A stretch of 64,000 nt of DNA from Pseudorasbora parva (taxonomy: Eukaryota; Chordata; Actinopteri; Cypriniformes; Gobionidae). Positions 28,076 through 39,943 of the stretch are shown here, piece by piece. The DNA lies in assembly GCF_024679245.1 (NCBI RefSeq), contig NC_090187.1, positions 1,522,777 through 1,586,776 of the forward strand. The letters run 5' to 3'. Under the pieces are notes generated by a model. The model had not been told where the DNA came from. It was given only the letters and a program-made list of their open reading frames with translations, and ran no database searches. Position 1 is the first letter of the stretch. Each line of letters begins with the position of its first letter. The position numbers and the translations under genes were made by a program.

Positions 28076-28602
28076 ATGTGTTGATCTGTGATTACAGCGT
28101 TATGATGAAATCACAGGACCGGATACCAGTTGCCTTGTCAAAAAGCTCTTTATTGTCATATGTATCAGGCATAGGAGAGAAACTGGCTGTCGTCGTGCCA
28201 GCTGTATGTGTTTCTCTGGGGCAGTGCATTAACAGTCAGCATTATATACCACTGACGTAACGTAGCGACACTTGCATCCTATGGTTAAAATAGAATGTGT
28301 ACTTCATACATACACGTGTTTCACAATCCACTTTCCATATAAAGAATATTTCCATCAGTCGATGATACGCCTCTTATGCCACATTACATGTATGCACAGT
28401 CCTGTATGGGCAAAATTGTCCCCCCCCCCCCCCCCCCCCCTGTGTCTGCCATGATACCAATGTTCATGCAGTATATACATAACTCTCTCATGCACTTAAA
28501 CTTCATAAACACCTTATACATCCAATTATGAATGAAATAGTATTAAAATAATAAATGAAAATCAAAATAATACATTTCCAGTCCACAGTATGTGATGTGT
28601 AA
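28076..28602. other. Noncoding segment with a 21-base poly-C run
   Basis: Mixed unique sequence; 28420-28440 is 21 consecutive C, a run prone to sequencing and replication slippage and able to form i-motif or G-quadruplex structures on opposite strands. No gene is recognised. Confidence 0.5.
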
Positions 28603-28750
28603 GGAATAATTGACTCCAGGCCCTTGAATTTTCCGAAAAATAATGCACAACCGAGGTGGTGATGCGGTAACGATGTGAAGCGGAGTGGACGTTACACGTC
28701 GGGTGTGCATTATTTTTCTAATAATTCAACGGCCTGGAGTCAATTATTCC
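28603..28750. mobile_element. Short palindromic MITE-like element
   Basis: GGAATAATTGACTCCAGGCC at the left pairs with the reverse complement at the right end (GGCCTGGAGTCAATTATTCC). Further in, TTGAATT/AATTCAA and GAAAAATAATGCACA/TGTGCATTATTTTTC also pair, around a 50-base CpG-containing loop. No clear target duplication. The sequence type is familiar from fish genomes. Confidence 0.65.
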
Positions 28751-28972
28751 ACTTTACGGGTACCACACCTCAAGACATCAATCCTATGATATTTCAAGGG
28801 ATTCGTCCGGTTTTTGTACTTAAATCGCTATTGTGAGTAGGACTATTTCTTCCGAGTCTCATCCAACGGCTCTTTTGCTAGTTCCGAAACGTCATTTTAA
28901 AGCTGTTAACGGAGGCTTGAACCGTTAATAGCGCTCTACTGCAGTTATTAATGAGAGTTAAAGTAAAAGTTA

Positions 28973-29010
<38 letters not shown>

Positions 29011-29977
29011 TGTGTGAATTAGGCTACCTCTGTGCGTCTCTAAACAGCTCTGTTATTAGATCGCTAGTGAAAAAATGTCATGTGTAGCCTTTAAGTTGTA
29101 TTTTTTTTTTTTTTTTGCCAGAAAGTAATTGCACGCCTCAGAACGTTCAACTGCCCCGTAGTATAATAAATACAACTTTTGACTTGAATAAAACAGATGC
29201 GAGACTTTCAGATCAGAATTTTTTTTTATAATAATGCAATATTCCATAAATGCTGAGAAAAATGTAAAGTAGATAAATGTTCCGAATTCACCCGCCATTG
29301 GCAGTTGTGGCGAAAAGTTAATTTTTGACTCTGATTACACACATTGTAATGAGCCAGAGATTCAGGCCAGTTTATTTGGCTTGGAGAAACAGTGACTTTT
29401 CAGCCTGGACTGGAAAATCGTGAGCAAAGCGGAGTCTGTCACTGCCCAGTAGTACAGCAGCGTAAAGGAGAAATAATACTCTTATTTGGAAAGGAGCACT
29501 TTTCTTTGACGATAGCAAGCAAACTATTAGCTCCGAATCAAAACTGCTGACCTTTTAAAAGGTGCTTAAATCAATGCCTCATTTGAGCTGGAACTATCGA
29601 GCACAACATAATCACTTTGAAGGCCAACTCTTCTGACATTTATGGACAGCAGGTTGACTGCCTACAATATCGCTTTTATTCAAAATTGCAACCGTGCAAG
29701 TCATCGTCGCTCTAGAAAGCTGATAAAGCGCCTCGCCGGCCTCTGAGGGCCGTCTGTAAATCCGCTCGCAACATGGGACTCACGGCGTTATGGCCAAGCC
29801 TGTTCCGAACCCTCTTGCTTTCCCTCTTCTTAACTTTTTCCCCGTCTCGATCTCCCTTAGTGTGCAGCATGTGCCTCCTCCATCGCTGCAGGGGTCTTAT
29901 GGGTAATTCTGTGCTGAGCTGGGTTTGATCTGTTAGGCTGAGATTCAGAACAAACATCAGCTTGCGTGTTACTGGCT
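28751..29977. other. Noncoding segment with short (GA)n and T17
   Basis: Contains (GA)n at about 28977-29007, a T run at 29100-29116 and otherwise unique sequence, including CNE-like patches (29330-29700). Open frames of about 80 codons are unrecognised. Confidence 0.4.
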
Positions 29978-29989
29978 GAGAGAGAGAGA

Positions 29990-30085
<96 letters not shown>
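29978..30085. repeat. (GA)n microsatellite
   Basis: About 108 bp of GA with one GTGA interruption near 29995. Confidence 0.97.
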
Positions 30086-30087
<2 letters not shown>

Positions 30088-30385
30088 CATCTCCCAGTGC
30101 AGTTGTGTTTTCAGAGTACTTAAAATTGACACGTAGCCCCTCATTACGTTTTATGTGTGTAAGCAGTATTTAAATTGTTTCTGACTCTTATTTTTTATCA
30201 TGCAGGTCTCATATTTAACAGGGTTTGGAAATGCAGTCAGTAGAAAACTTAATCCTAATGTAAATGCATAAATGTAATGTTATTTTGACTTTTCTATTGG
30301 GGTTTTTGGATGTGAACTTCTCATAAACATCAGCATTACAATATTAAAAATATGTTATGTCTTTAGAACATCACTTCTGAATGAG
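30086..30385. other. Unique AT-rich spacer
   Basis: About 300 bases between (GA)n and the 24-bp array; nothing is recognised. Confidence 0.5.
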
Positions 30386-33300
30386 AAGTGTTCTCTGAGC
30401 GTTACTCTAGAGTGTTCTCTGAGCGTTACTCTAGAGTGTTCTCTGAGCGTTACTCTAGAGTGTTCTCTGAGCGTTACTCTAGAGTGTTCTCTGAGCGTTA
30501 CTCTAGAGTGTTCTCCGAGCGTTACTCTAGAGTGTTCTCTGAGCGTTACTCTAGAGTGTTCTCTGAGCGTTACTCTAGTGTTCTCTGAGCGTTACTCTAG
30601 AGTGTTCTCCGAGCGTTACTCTAGAGTGTTCTCTGAGCGTTACTCTAGAGTGTTCTCTGAGCGTTACTCTAGAGTGTTCTCTGAGTGTTACTCTAGAGTG
30701 TTCTCCGAGCATTACTCTAGTGTTCTCTGAGCATTACTCTAGAGTGTTCTCTGAGCGTTACTCTAGAGTGTTCTCTGAGCGTTACTCTAGAGTGTTCTCC
30801 GAGCGTTACTCTAGAGTGTTCTCCGAGCGTTACTCTAGAGTGTTCTCTGAGAGTTACTCTAGAGTGTTCTCCGAGCGTTACTCTAGAGTGTTCTCTGAGC
30901 GTTACTCTAGAGTGTTCTCCGAGCGTTACTCTAGAGTGTTCTCTGAGCGTTACTCTAGAGTGTTCTCCGAGCGTTACTCTAGAGTGTTCTCTGAGCGTTA
31001 CTCTAGAGTGTTCTCCGAGCGTTACTCTAGAGTGTTCTCTGAGCGTTACTCTAGAGTGTTCTCCGAGCGTTACTCTAGAGTGTTCTCCGAGCGTTACTCT
31101 AGAGTGTTCTCCGAGCGTTACTCTAGAGTGTTCTCCGAGCGTTACTCTAGAGTGTTCTCTGAGCGTTACTCTAGAGTGTTCTCTGAGCGTTACTCTAGAG
31201 TGTTCTCTGAGCGTTACTCTAGAGTGTTCTCCGAGCGTTACTCTAGAGTGTTCTCTGAGCGTTACTCTAGTGTTCTCTGAGCGTTACTCTAGAGTGTTCT
31301 CTGAGCGTTACTCTTGAGTGTTCTCTGAGCGTTACTCTAGTGTTCTCTGAGCGTTACTCTAGTGTTCTCTGAGCGTTACTCTAGAGTGTTCTCTGAGCGT
31401 TACTCTAGAGTGTTCTCTGAGAGTTACTCTAGTGTGTTCTCTGAGCGTTACTCTAGAGTGTTCTCTGAGCGTTATTCTAGTGTTCTCTGAGCGTTACTCT
31501 AGAGTGTTCTCTGAGCGTTACTCTAGAGTGTTCTCTGAGCGTTACTCTAGAGTGTTCTCTGAGCGTTACTCTAGTGTTCTCTGAGCGTTACTCTAGAGTG
31601 TTCTCTGAGCGTTACTCTAGAGTGTTCTCTGAGCGTTACTCTTGAGTGTTCTCTGAGCGTTACTCTAGTGTTCTCTGAGAGTTACTCTAGAGTGTTCTCT
31701 GAGCGTTACTCTAGTGTTCTCTGAGCGTTACTCTAGAGTGTTCTCTGAGCGTTACTCTAGAGTGTTCTCTGAGCGTTACTCTAGAGTGTTCTCCGAGCGT
31801 TACTCTAGAGCGTTCTCTGAGCGTTACTCTAGTGTTCTCTGAGCGTTACTCTAGAGTGTTCTCTTAGCGTTACTCTAGAGTGTTCTCTGAGCGTAACTCT
31901 AGAGTGTTCTCTGAGCGTTACTCTAGAGCGTTCTCTGAGCGTTACTCTAGAGTGATCTCTGAGCGTTACTCTAGAGCGTTCTCTGAGCGTTACTCTAGAG
32001 TGTTCTCTGAGAGTTACTCTAGAGTGTTCTCCGAGCGTTACTCTAGAGTGTTCTCTGAGCGTTACTCTAGTGTTCTCCGAGCGTAACTCTAGAGTCTTCT
32101 CCGAGCGTTACTCTAGAGTCTTCTCTTAGCGTTACTCTAGAGTGTTCTCTCAGCGTTACTCTAGAGTGTTCTCCGAGCGTTACTCTAGAGTCTTCTCTTA
32201 GCGTTACTCTAGAGTGTTCTCTGAGCGTAACTCTAGAGTGTTCTCTGAGCGTTACTCTAGAGTGTTCTCTGAGCGTTACTCTAGTGTTCTCTGAGCGTTA
32301 CTCTAGAGTGTTCTCTGAGCGTTACTCTAGAGTGTTCTCTGAGCGTTACTCTAGAGTGTTCTCTGAGCGTTACTCTAGAGTGTTCTCTGAGAGTTACTCT
32401 AGAGTGTTCTCTGAGCGTTACTCTAGAGTGTTCCCTGAGCGTTACTCTAGAGTGTTCTCTGAGCGTTACTCTAGAGTGTTCTCTGAGCGTTACTCTAGAG
32501 TGTTCTCTGAGCGTTAATCTAGAGTGTTCTCTGAGCGTTACTCTAGAGTGTGCTCTGAGCGTTACTCTAGAGTGTTCTCTGAGCATTACTTTTGAGTGAT
32601 CTCCGAGCATTACTCTAGAGTGTTCTCTGAGCGTTACTCTAGAGTGTTCTCTGAGCGTTACTCTAGAGTGTTCTCTGAGCGTAACTCTAGAGTGTTCTCC
32701 GAGCGTTACTCTAGTGTTCTCTGAGCATTACTCTAGAGTGTTCTCTGAGCGTTACTCTAGAGTGTTCTCTGAGCGTTACTCTAGAGTGTTCTCCGAGCAT
32801 TACTCTAGAGTGTTCTCCGAGCGTTATTCTAGTGTTCTCTGAGCGTTACTCTAGTGTTCTCCGAGCATTACTCTAGAGTGTTCTCCGAGCGTTACTCTAG
32901 TGTTCTCTGAGCGTTACTCTAGTGTTCTCTGAGCGTTACTCTAGAGTGTTCTCCGAGCATTACTCTAGAGTGTTCTCTGAGCGTTACTCTAGAGTGTTCT
33001 CTGAGCGTAACTCTAGAGTGTTCTCCGAGCATTACTCTAGAGTGTTCTCCGAGCGTTATTCTAGTGTTCTCTGAGCGTTACTCTAGAGTGTTCTCTGAGC
33101 GTTACTCTAGAGTGTTCTTTGAGCGTTACTCTAGAGTGTTCTCCGAGCATTACTCTAGAGTGTTCTCCGAGCGTTATTCTAGTGTTCTCTGAGCGTTACT
33201 CTAGAGTGTTCTCCGAGCGTTATTCTAGTGTTCTCTGAGCGTTACTCTAGAGTGTTCTCTGAGCGTTACTCTAGAGTGTTCTCTGAGCGTTACTCTAGAG

Positions 33301-36300
33301 TGTTCTCTGAGCGTTACTCTAGAGTGTTCTCTGAGCGTTACTCTAGAGTGTTCTCTGAGCGTTACTCTAGAGTGTTCTCTGAGCGTTACTCTAGTGTTCT
33401 CTGAGCGTTACTCTAGAGTGTTCTCCGAGCATTACTCTAGAGTGTTCTCCGAGCGTTATTCTAGTGTTCTCTGAGCGTTACTCTAGAGTGTTCTCTGAGC
33501 GTTACTCTAGAGTGTTCTCTGAGCGTTACTCTAGAGTGTTCTCTGAGCGTTACTCTAGAGTGTTCTCTGAGCGTTACTCTAGAGTGTTCTCTGAGCGTTA
33601 CTCTAGTGTTCTCTGAGCGTTACTCTAGAGTGTTCTCTGAGCGTTACTCTAGTGTTCTCTGAGCGTTACTCTAGAGTGTTCTCTGAGCGTTACTCTAGTG
33701 TTCTCTGAGCGTTACTCTAGAGTGTTCTCTGAGCGTTACTCTAGTGTTCTCTGAGCGTTACTCTAGAGTGTTCTCCGAGCATTACTCTAGAGTGTTCTCC
33801 GAGCGTTATTCTAGTGTTCTCTGAGCGTTACTCTAGAGTGTTCTCTGAGCGTTACTCTAGAGTGTTCTCCGAGCATTACTCTAGAGTGTTCTCCGAGCGT
33901 TACTCTAGAGTGTTCTCTGAGCGTTACTCTAGAGTGTTCTCTGAGCGTTACTCTAGAGTGTTCTCTGAGCGTTACTCTAGAGTGTTCTCTGAGCGTTACT
34001 CTAGAGTGTTCTCTGAGCGTTACTCTAGTGTTCTCTGAGCGTTACTCTAGAGTGTTCTCTGAGCGTTACTCTAGTGTTCTCTGAGCGTTACTCTAGAGTG
34101 TTCTCTGAGCGTTACTCTAGAGTGTTCTCTGAGCATTACTCTAGAGTGTTCTCCGAGCGTTACTCTAGTGTTCTCTGAGCGTTACTCTAGAGTGTTCTCT
34201 GAGCGTTACTCTAGAGTGTTCTCTGAGCGTTACTCTAGAGTGTTCTCTGAGCGTTACTCTAGAGTGTTCTCTGAGCGTTACTCTAGTGTTCTCTGAGCGT
34301 TACTCTAGAGTGTTCTCCGAGCATTACTCTAGAGTGTTCTCCGAGCGTTATTCTAGTTTTCTCTGAGCGTTACTCTAGAGTGTTCTCTGAGCGTTACTCT
34401 AGAGTGTTCTCTGAGCGTTACTCTAGAGTGTTCTCTGAGCGTTACTCTAGAGTGTTCTCTGAGCGTTACTCTAGTGTTCTCTGAGCGTTACTCTAGAGTG
34501 TTCTCTGAGCGTTACTCTAGTGTTCTCTGAGCGTTACTCTAGAGTGTTCTCTGAGCGTTACTCTAGTGTTCTCTGAGCGTTACTCTAGAGTGTTCTCCGA
34601 GCATTACTCTAGAGTGTTCTCCGAGCGTTATTCTAGTGTTCTCTGAGCGTTACTCTAGAGTGTTCTCTGAGCGTTACTCTAGAGTGTTCTCCGAGCATTA
34701 CTCTAGAGTGTTCTCCGAGCGTTACTCTAGAGTGTTCTCTGAGCGTTACTCTAGAGTGTTCTCTGAGCGTTACTCTAGAGTGTTCTCTGAGCGTTACTCT
34801 AGAGTGTTCTCTGAGCGTTACTCTAGAGTGTTCTCTGTGCGTTACTCTAGTGTTCTCTGAGCGTTACTCTAGAGTGTTTTCTGAGCGTTACTCTAGTGTT
34901 CTCTGAGCGTTACTCTAGAGTGTTCTCTGAGCGTTACTTTAGAGTGTTCTCTGAGCATTATTCTAGAGTGTTCTCCGAGCGTTACTCTAGTGTTCTCTGA
35001 GCGTTACTCTAGAGTGTTCTCTGAGCGTTACTCTAGAGTGTTCTCTGAGCGTTACTCTAGAGTGTGCTCAGAGCGTTACTCTAGAGTGTTCTCTGAGCAT
35101 TACTTTTGAGTGATCTCCGAGCATTACTCTAGAGTGTTCTCTGAGCGTTACTCTAGAGTGTTCTCTGAGCGTTACTCTAGAGTGTTCTCTGAGCGTAACT
35201 CTAGAGTGTTCTCCGAGCGTTACTCTAGTGTTCTCTGAGCATTACTCTAGAGTGTTCTCTGAGCGTTACTCTAGAGTGTTCTCTGAGCGTTACTCTAGAG
35301 TGTTCTCTGAGCGTTACTCTAGAGTGTTCTCTGAGCGTTACTCTAGAGTGTTCTCTGAGTGTTACTCTAGAGTGTTCTCCGAGCATTACTCTAGAGTGTT
35401 CTCCGAGCGTTATTCTAGTGTTCTCTGAGCGTTACTCTAGTGTTCTCCGAGCATTACTCTAGAGTGTTCTCCGAGCGTTACTCTAGTGTTCTCTGAGCGT
35501 TACTCTAGAGTGTTCTCCGAGCATTACTCTAGAGTGTTCTCTGAGCGTTACTCTAGAGTGTTCTCTGAGCGTAACTCTAGAGTGTTCTCCGAGCATTACT
35601 CTAGAGTGTTCTCCGAGCGTTATTCTAGTGTTCTCTGAGCGTTACTCTAGAGTGTTCTCTGAGCGTTACTCTAGAGTGTTCTCTGAGCGTTACTCTAGAG
35701 TGTTCTCCGAGCATTACTCTAGAGTGTTCTCCGAGCGTTATTCTAGTGTTCTCTGAGCGTTACTCTAGAGTGTTCTCCGAGCGTTATTCTAGTGTTCTCT
35801 GAGCGTTACTCTAGAGTGTTCTCCGAGCGTTATTCTAGTGTTCTCTGAGCGTTACTCTAGAGTGTTCTCTGAGCGTTACTCTAGAGTGTTCTCTGAGCGT
35901 TACTCTAGAGTGTTCTCTGAGCGTTACTCTAGAGTGTTCTCTGAGCGTTACTCTAGAGTGTTCTCTGAGCGTTACTCTAGAGTGTTCTCTGAGCGTTACT
36001 CTAGTGTTCTCTGAGCGTTACTCTAGAGTGTTCTCCGAGCATTACTCTAGAGTGTTCTCCGAGCGTTATTCTTGTGTTCTCTGAGCGTTACTCTAGAGTG
36101 TTCTCTGAGCGTTACTCTAGAGTGTTCTCTGAGCGTTACTCTAGAGTGTTCTCTGAGCGTTACTCTAGAGTGTTCTCTGAGCGTTACTCTAGAGTGTTCT
36201 CTGAGCGTTACTCTAGTGTTCTCTGAGCGTTACTCTAGAGTGCTCTCTGAGCGTTACTCTAGTGTTCTCTGAGCGTTACTCTAGAGTGTTCTCCGAGCAT

Positions 36301-36905
36301 TACTCTAGAGTGTTCTCCGAGCGTTATTCTAGTGTTCTCTGAGCGTTACTCTAGAGTGTTCTCTGAGCGTTACTCTAGAGTGTTCTCCGAGCATTACTCT
36401 AGAGTGTTCTCCGAGCGTTACTCTAGAGTGTTCTCTGAGCGTTACTCTAGAGTGTTCTCTGAGCGTTACTCTAGAGTGTTCTCTGAGCGTTACTCTAGAG
36501 TGTTCTCTGAGCGTTACTCTAGAGTGTTCTCTGAGCGTTACTCTAGTGTTCTCTGAGCGTTACTCTAGAGTGTTCTCTGAGCGTTACTCTAGTGTTCTCT
36601 GAGCGTTACTCTAGAGTGTTCTCTGAGCGTTACTCTAGTGTTCTCTGAGCGTTACTCTAGAGTGTTCTCTGAGCGTTACTCTAGTGTTCTCTGAGCGTTA
36701 CTCTAGTGTTCTCTGAGCGTTACTCTAGAGTGTTCTCTGAGCGTTACTCTAGTGTTCTCTGAGCGTTACTCTAGAGTGTTCTCTGAGCGTTACTCTAGTG
36801 TTCTCTGAGCGTTACTCTAGAGTGTTCTCTGAGCGTTACTCTAGAGTGTTCTCCGAGCGTTACTCTAGTGTTCTCTGAGCGTTACTCTACAGTGTTCTCA
36901 GTGTT
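30386..36905. repeat. 24-bp minisatellite array, about 270 copies over 6.5 kb
   Basis: The unit is GAGTGTTCTCTGAGCG followed by TTACTCTA (24 bp). A common variant drops two bases (TCTAGTGTT instead of TCTAGAGTGTT), giving 22 bp. Frequent point variants are TCCGAG for TCTGAG, GAGCAT for GAGCGT (CpG decay), GTAACTC and TTATTC. Variant patterns recur at long range: CATTACTTTTGAGTGATC occurs at about 32584 and 35098, and 33814-34038 is matched at 34636-34860 and 36332-36556. In one frame 24-bp units read VFSERYSR repeatedly (up to 186 codons open), and the minus strand is also open. Since 22-bp units shift the frame and changes are not biased to synonymous sites, this is not a gene. Confidence 0.97.
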
Positions 36906-37948
36906 ACAGTGTTAAACAGGACAATATTGCAACAAAATTGCAACAAATGTATATTTGGTGACACTTCAATGCATGTTTTGTTGCAAACTTGCATTAATTT
37001 CAGCTTTCCCAATATATCTCTTTAAATAAATTTCATTGTTTCATTATTTGAAAGAACAGTGGTAAGTAAAATGAAGTATTTTAGCTTTTTGTTATCACAA
37101 CCAAATTCAACATCCAAAACTGCAGAAACAATTCTGGCTGAGACTGAAGCCGAGTGATTCATTTTTTAAGCTTTGCTTACAAGTAAAAACCTCTTTGAAT
37201 GGCAAGAAAAATAGTCTTATTTACTGAACCAGCGTACAATTCTCCACTATATTGTTCTCGCACAAATCATTTCTTCATTCTGTCATTGAAGTATATGTGT
37301 GTGCAAGGCATTTCAGATGTAAAATGCACAATGTTTGTGTGCTGTCAGGATGTTTGAGGTGGAAGACGAGGCTCCAACCGAGCCGTGATTACAGACGCTG
37401 ATCCCACACTGAATCTTTGGAACGGGACCCAGAGGAGCGCCACCATACCCCAACATTAAAAGGAAAGGAAGGCGTGAAATAATACATACACATCAATTGT
37501 TAAATTATTCAGATCCTATTCAAAAGGAATAGAATCCAGAAGTCTACATGGTTAATCTCACCTCAAACAGTCCTCACATAAAAATGACCCAAGCAGTCGA
37601 GTCTGCACCAAAGAAGAACGACTTAATTCACTTCTCCTGGGACGTATTTAAATTAGAAGAGCAGCAGAATTACACATTCAGCATATCTTATATATTAAGG
37701 GCCCGTGATGCGTACTTCAGTGAACATCTTCTCTCTGATTCCTCTCTAATTTCAGGATGTGCCTTTGGGCCTGGAAAATGACGTAATTGTTAAAGGAATA
37801 GCTGGTCCAAAAATGACTCGACAGTTATTGAGGTCGACCATAGGTTTGATGTTTTAGTTTGATGTTCAAGTTAGAAACAGTACAATAATAAAAAAAAGAT
37901 CCAATGTGTCCAGTCGGTATTGGGTGATCCAAAACTAGCTCCCTTGAG
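36906..37948. other. Unique noncoding segment
   Basis: About 1 kb without recognised repeats. 37300-37790 has a CNE-like appearance. An 80-codon open frame at 37548-37781 is not recognised. Confidence 0.4.
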
Positions 37949-37957
37949 ACCAATTAG

Positions 37958-38480
37958 TAGTCTAGAAATCTAGACGCATCCTAGCGGCAGCAAATCTAAT
38001 CTGCACGTGAGTGTCGTCTTGCATCTCTCAATACTCTTCTGAGCTGTAATCGCCAAACTCTTGCCGGGCCAATCACGTCGTGTATAGAGTTGGTGGGCGG
38101 GGCCATAATGCTGACGGCCGAGTTGTGTTTGCGTGCTTCTAATAAACACAGAAACTGGCGAACGGCGGTCTGTCGAATCAGCTTTGACCGCGACTCTGGA
38201 AGACTTGGAGGTAAGCTTTTCTCTGAGAAAAGAACAAAGAACGGCACTGAAGTCATTCTGAAGAAGGGAAGATGTGTTCGGAGTTTAGCCAACCGGATAC
38301 GGCAAATTTTTAATCTATCAACGAGCTCTGTTTCACCTTCGCTGCTCTGGTTGGTGTAGCGCTATCCTATCGCGTGCAGAGGGAGTTTGAAAGACAACCG
38401 TTTATCCGCCCCTCGGATTGAGCCGTCAATGGAGAGTTTCCAGACCAAACATCTTGATGTGGGTCTGGCTTGTCAGGCTA
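37958..38480. mobile_element. DNA transposon remnant with 9-bp target duplication
   Basis: ACCAATTAG lies on both sides (37949-37957 and 38481-38489). The ends TAGTCTAGAAATCTAGACG and GGTCTGGCTTGTCAGGCTA are imperfect inverted repeats (TAGYCTRRMAAKCYAGACSC). A 9-bp duplication is typical of Mutator-like elements; an 8-bp hAT-type duplication plus a chance match cannot be excluded. The interior (523 bp total) has no transposase. It contains GGGCGGGGCC and a GTAAGC donor-like site without a supporting frame. Confidence 0.8.
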
Positions 38481-38489
38481 ACCAATTAG

Positions 38490-38774
38490 TTCTATTCATT
38501 CTATATCTCACTCACTATTAATTCAGGAAACCCACACACTGATCCTGTCTTTCAGTCATGGCGGATATTATATTCAAAGCATCTCAAATGTTGGTTTATT
38601 TGCTCTAAAATGCCTGAGCCATAGGGTCCGATCTGAGCTCATGGTCTGAAGCTCACAGCGCAGGATCTCTTAGGGCGAGTCTGAATCCATTTTTTTCTAG
38701 TTTAACAGTAAATAAAAATTTAAAAAATTGTCTGCGCGCCCGGCTCATGGTCCATAAGGGTTGTCCCTCATCTC
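38490..38774. other. Short unique spacer
   Basis: No feature is recognised. It ends at the TTAA of the following element. Confidence 0.4.
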
Positions 38775-39185
38775 TTAAAGGGTTAGTTCAGCCAGAAATG
38801 AAATGTCTGTCATTAACTCCTCTCCCTAATGTCGCTCCACACCCGTAAGACCTCCGTTCATCTTCACACACAGTTTAAGATATTTTATATTTAGTCCGAG
38901 AGCGTATGCAAGTGTATGCACACTATACTGTCCATGTCCAGAAAGGGAATAAAAACATCATCACAGTAGTCCATATGAGACATCAGTGGGTTAATTAGAG
39001 TCTCTTGAAGCATCCAAAATACATTTGGGTCCAAAAATAACAAAAACTACGACTTTATTCAGCATTGGCTTCTCTTCCGCGTTTGTGTTCAATCCTCAAA
39101 TAAAGATTCAAACGGTTATGAATCAGTGAATCGATTCATGATTTGGATCACGTGTCAGACTGCTGAAATCACGTGACATTGGCTC
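38775..39185. mobile_element. TTAA-flanked palindromic element, one arm plus loop only
   Basis: TTAA-AGGGTTAGTTCAGCC at 38775 begins an arm about 95 percent identical to either arm of the full element at 46559-47342. The central loop (about 39151-39182) is present as the reverse complement of that element's loop, so the insertion is in the opposite orientation. The second arm and its TTAA are missing; sequence after 39185 is unrelated. Confidence 0.85.
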
Positions 39186-39633
39186 ATTGAGGATTTTTTT
39201 ATGCTATATTCCAGTTTTGCACATTAGTTGCAACTTTCCAGCAAGCATTAAAGACGTTTAATAGCCGTCCAAACAGCCCTGACGTCTGGGCTAAAACATG
39301 GCAAAATTTGGGCTGTCAGTGTAAATCTAACAGACGTCTTGCATACAGAGTAGTCATCTAAAACATGAACATGTCATTGAAATGAAACCAAACACCTCGT
39401 AATCACTGTTGACTTTCATCATGGAATATCATTGTTGTAAATTGACCCATTTGACCCCCCCTTTATTTTCTTTGTACTATGTTTCTCACAAACTCGTGTC
39501 TGACATTACCATATGGTGTACTTCATTACCCATAATCCCCTGATCAAGGTCTATAAATAGACCTTATTTCCTCTCTTAGTTCTTTCGTATTGGTGAGGTG
39601 TGAGTGTTTGAATGGACACCCAACCATGTCCTT
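39186..39633. other. Noncoding segment with TATA-like box
   Basis: Contains CTATAAATAGACC at about 39551 in sequence that, with an AATAAA at 40253 and a terminal TTCTGACA near 40325, could be a decayed LTR split by the MITE at 39634. Matching TG...CA termini with a convincing target duplication were not found, so only the possibility is recorded. Confidence 0.3.
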
Positions 39634-39943
39634 CCCAGTTGGCACCTTGACATCAGTTTGACATCAACATCTTAATATCAAATAAATGTTGAGTTGACAT
39701 CGAAGCTTGATATTGAATGATATCAAAATAACATCAAAAGTACATTAACATCATGACATCTTGACATCATATAAATGTTGAACTGACATCAAATGCCAAC
39801 ATCAACTAAACATCAAAATGACATCAGCAAAGGTCAAAATCTTGACATCACATTGACGTCAATATGACTTTGATTCTAGACCTATTTTGTGATCAATGTT
39901 TGATGTCATACCGATGTAAAATTGACATCAAATGCCCACTGGG
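39634..39943. mobile_element. MITE-like element with repeated TGACATCA motifs
   Basis: Ends are CCCAGTTGGCACC and ATGCCCACTGGG, near-matching inverted repeats. The interior contains about ten GACATCA motifs in both spacings and one perfect palindromic CRE, TGACGTCA, near 39863-39871. No open frame. No clear target duplication. Confidence 0.7.

Noticed and set aside
30720..31280. 186-codon frame of repeated VFSERYSR as a repeat protein
   Set aside because: The frame is broken by 22-bp units throughout the array, the opposite strand is also open, changes include Arg-to-His and Tyr-to-Asn as freely as silent ones, and no non-repeat exon flanks it.
30386..36905. Array of full glucocorticoid response elements
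   Set aside because: Only the half-site TGTTCT is present; the position of the partner half-site reads ACTCTA, which does not match AGAACA.
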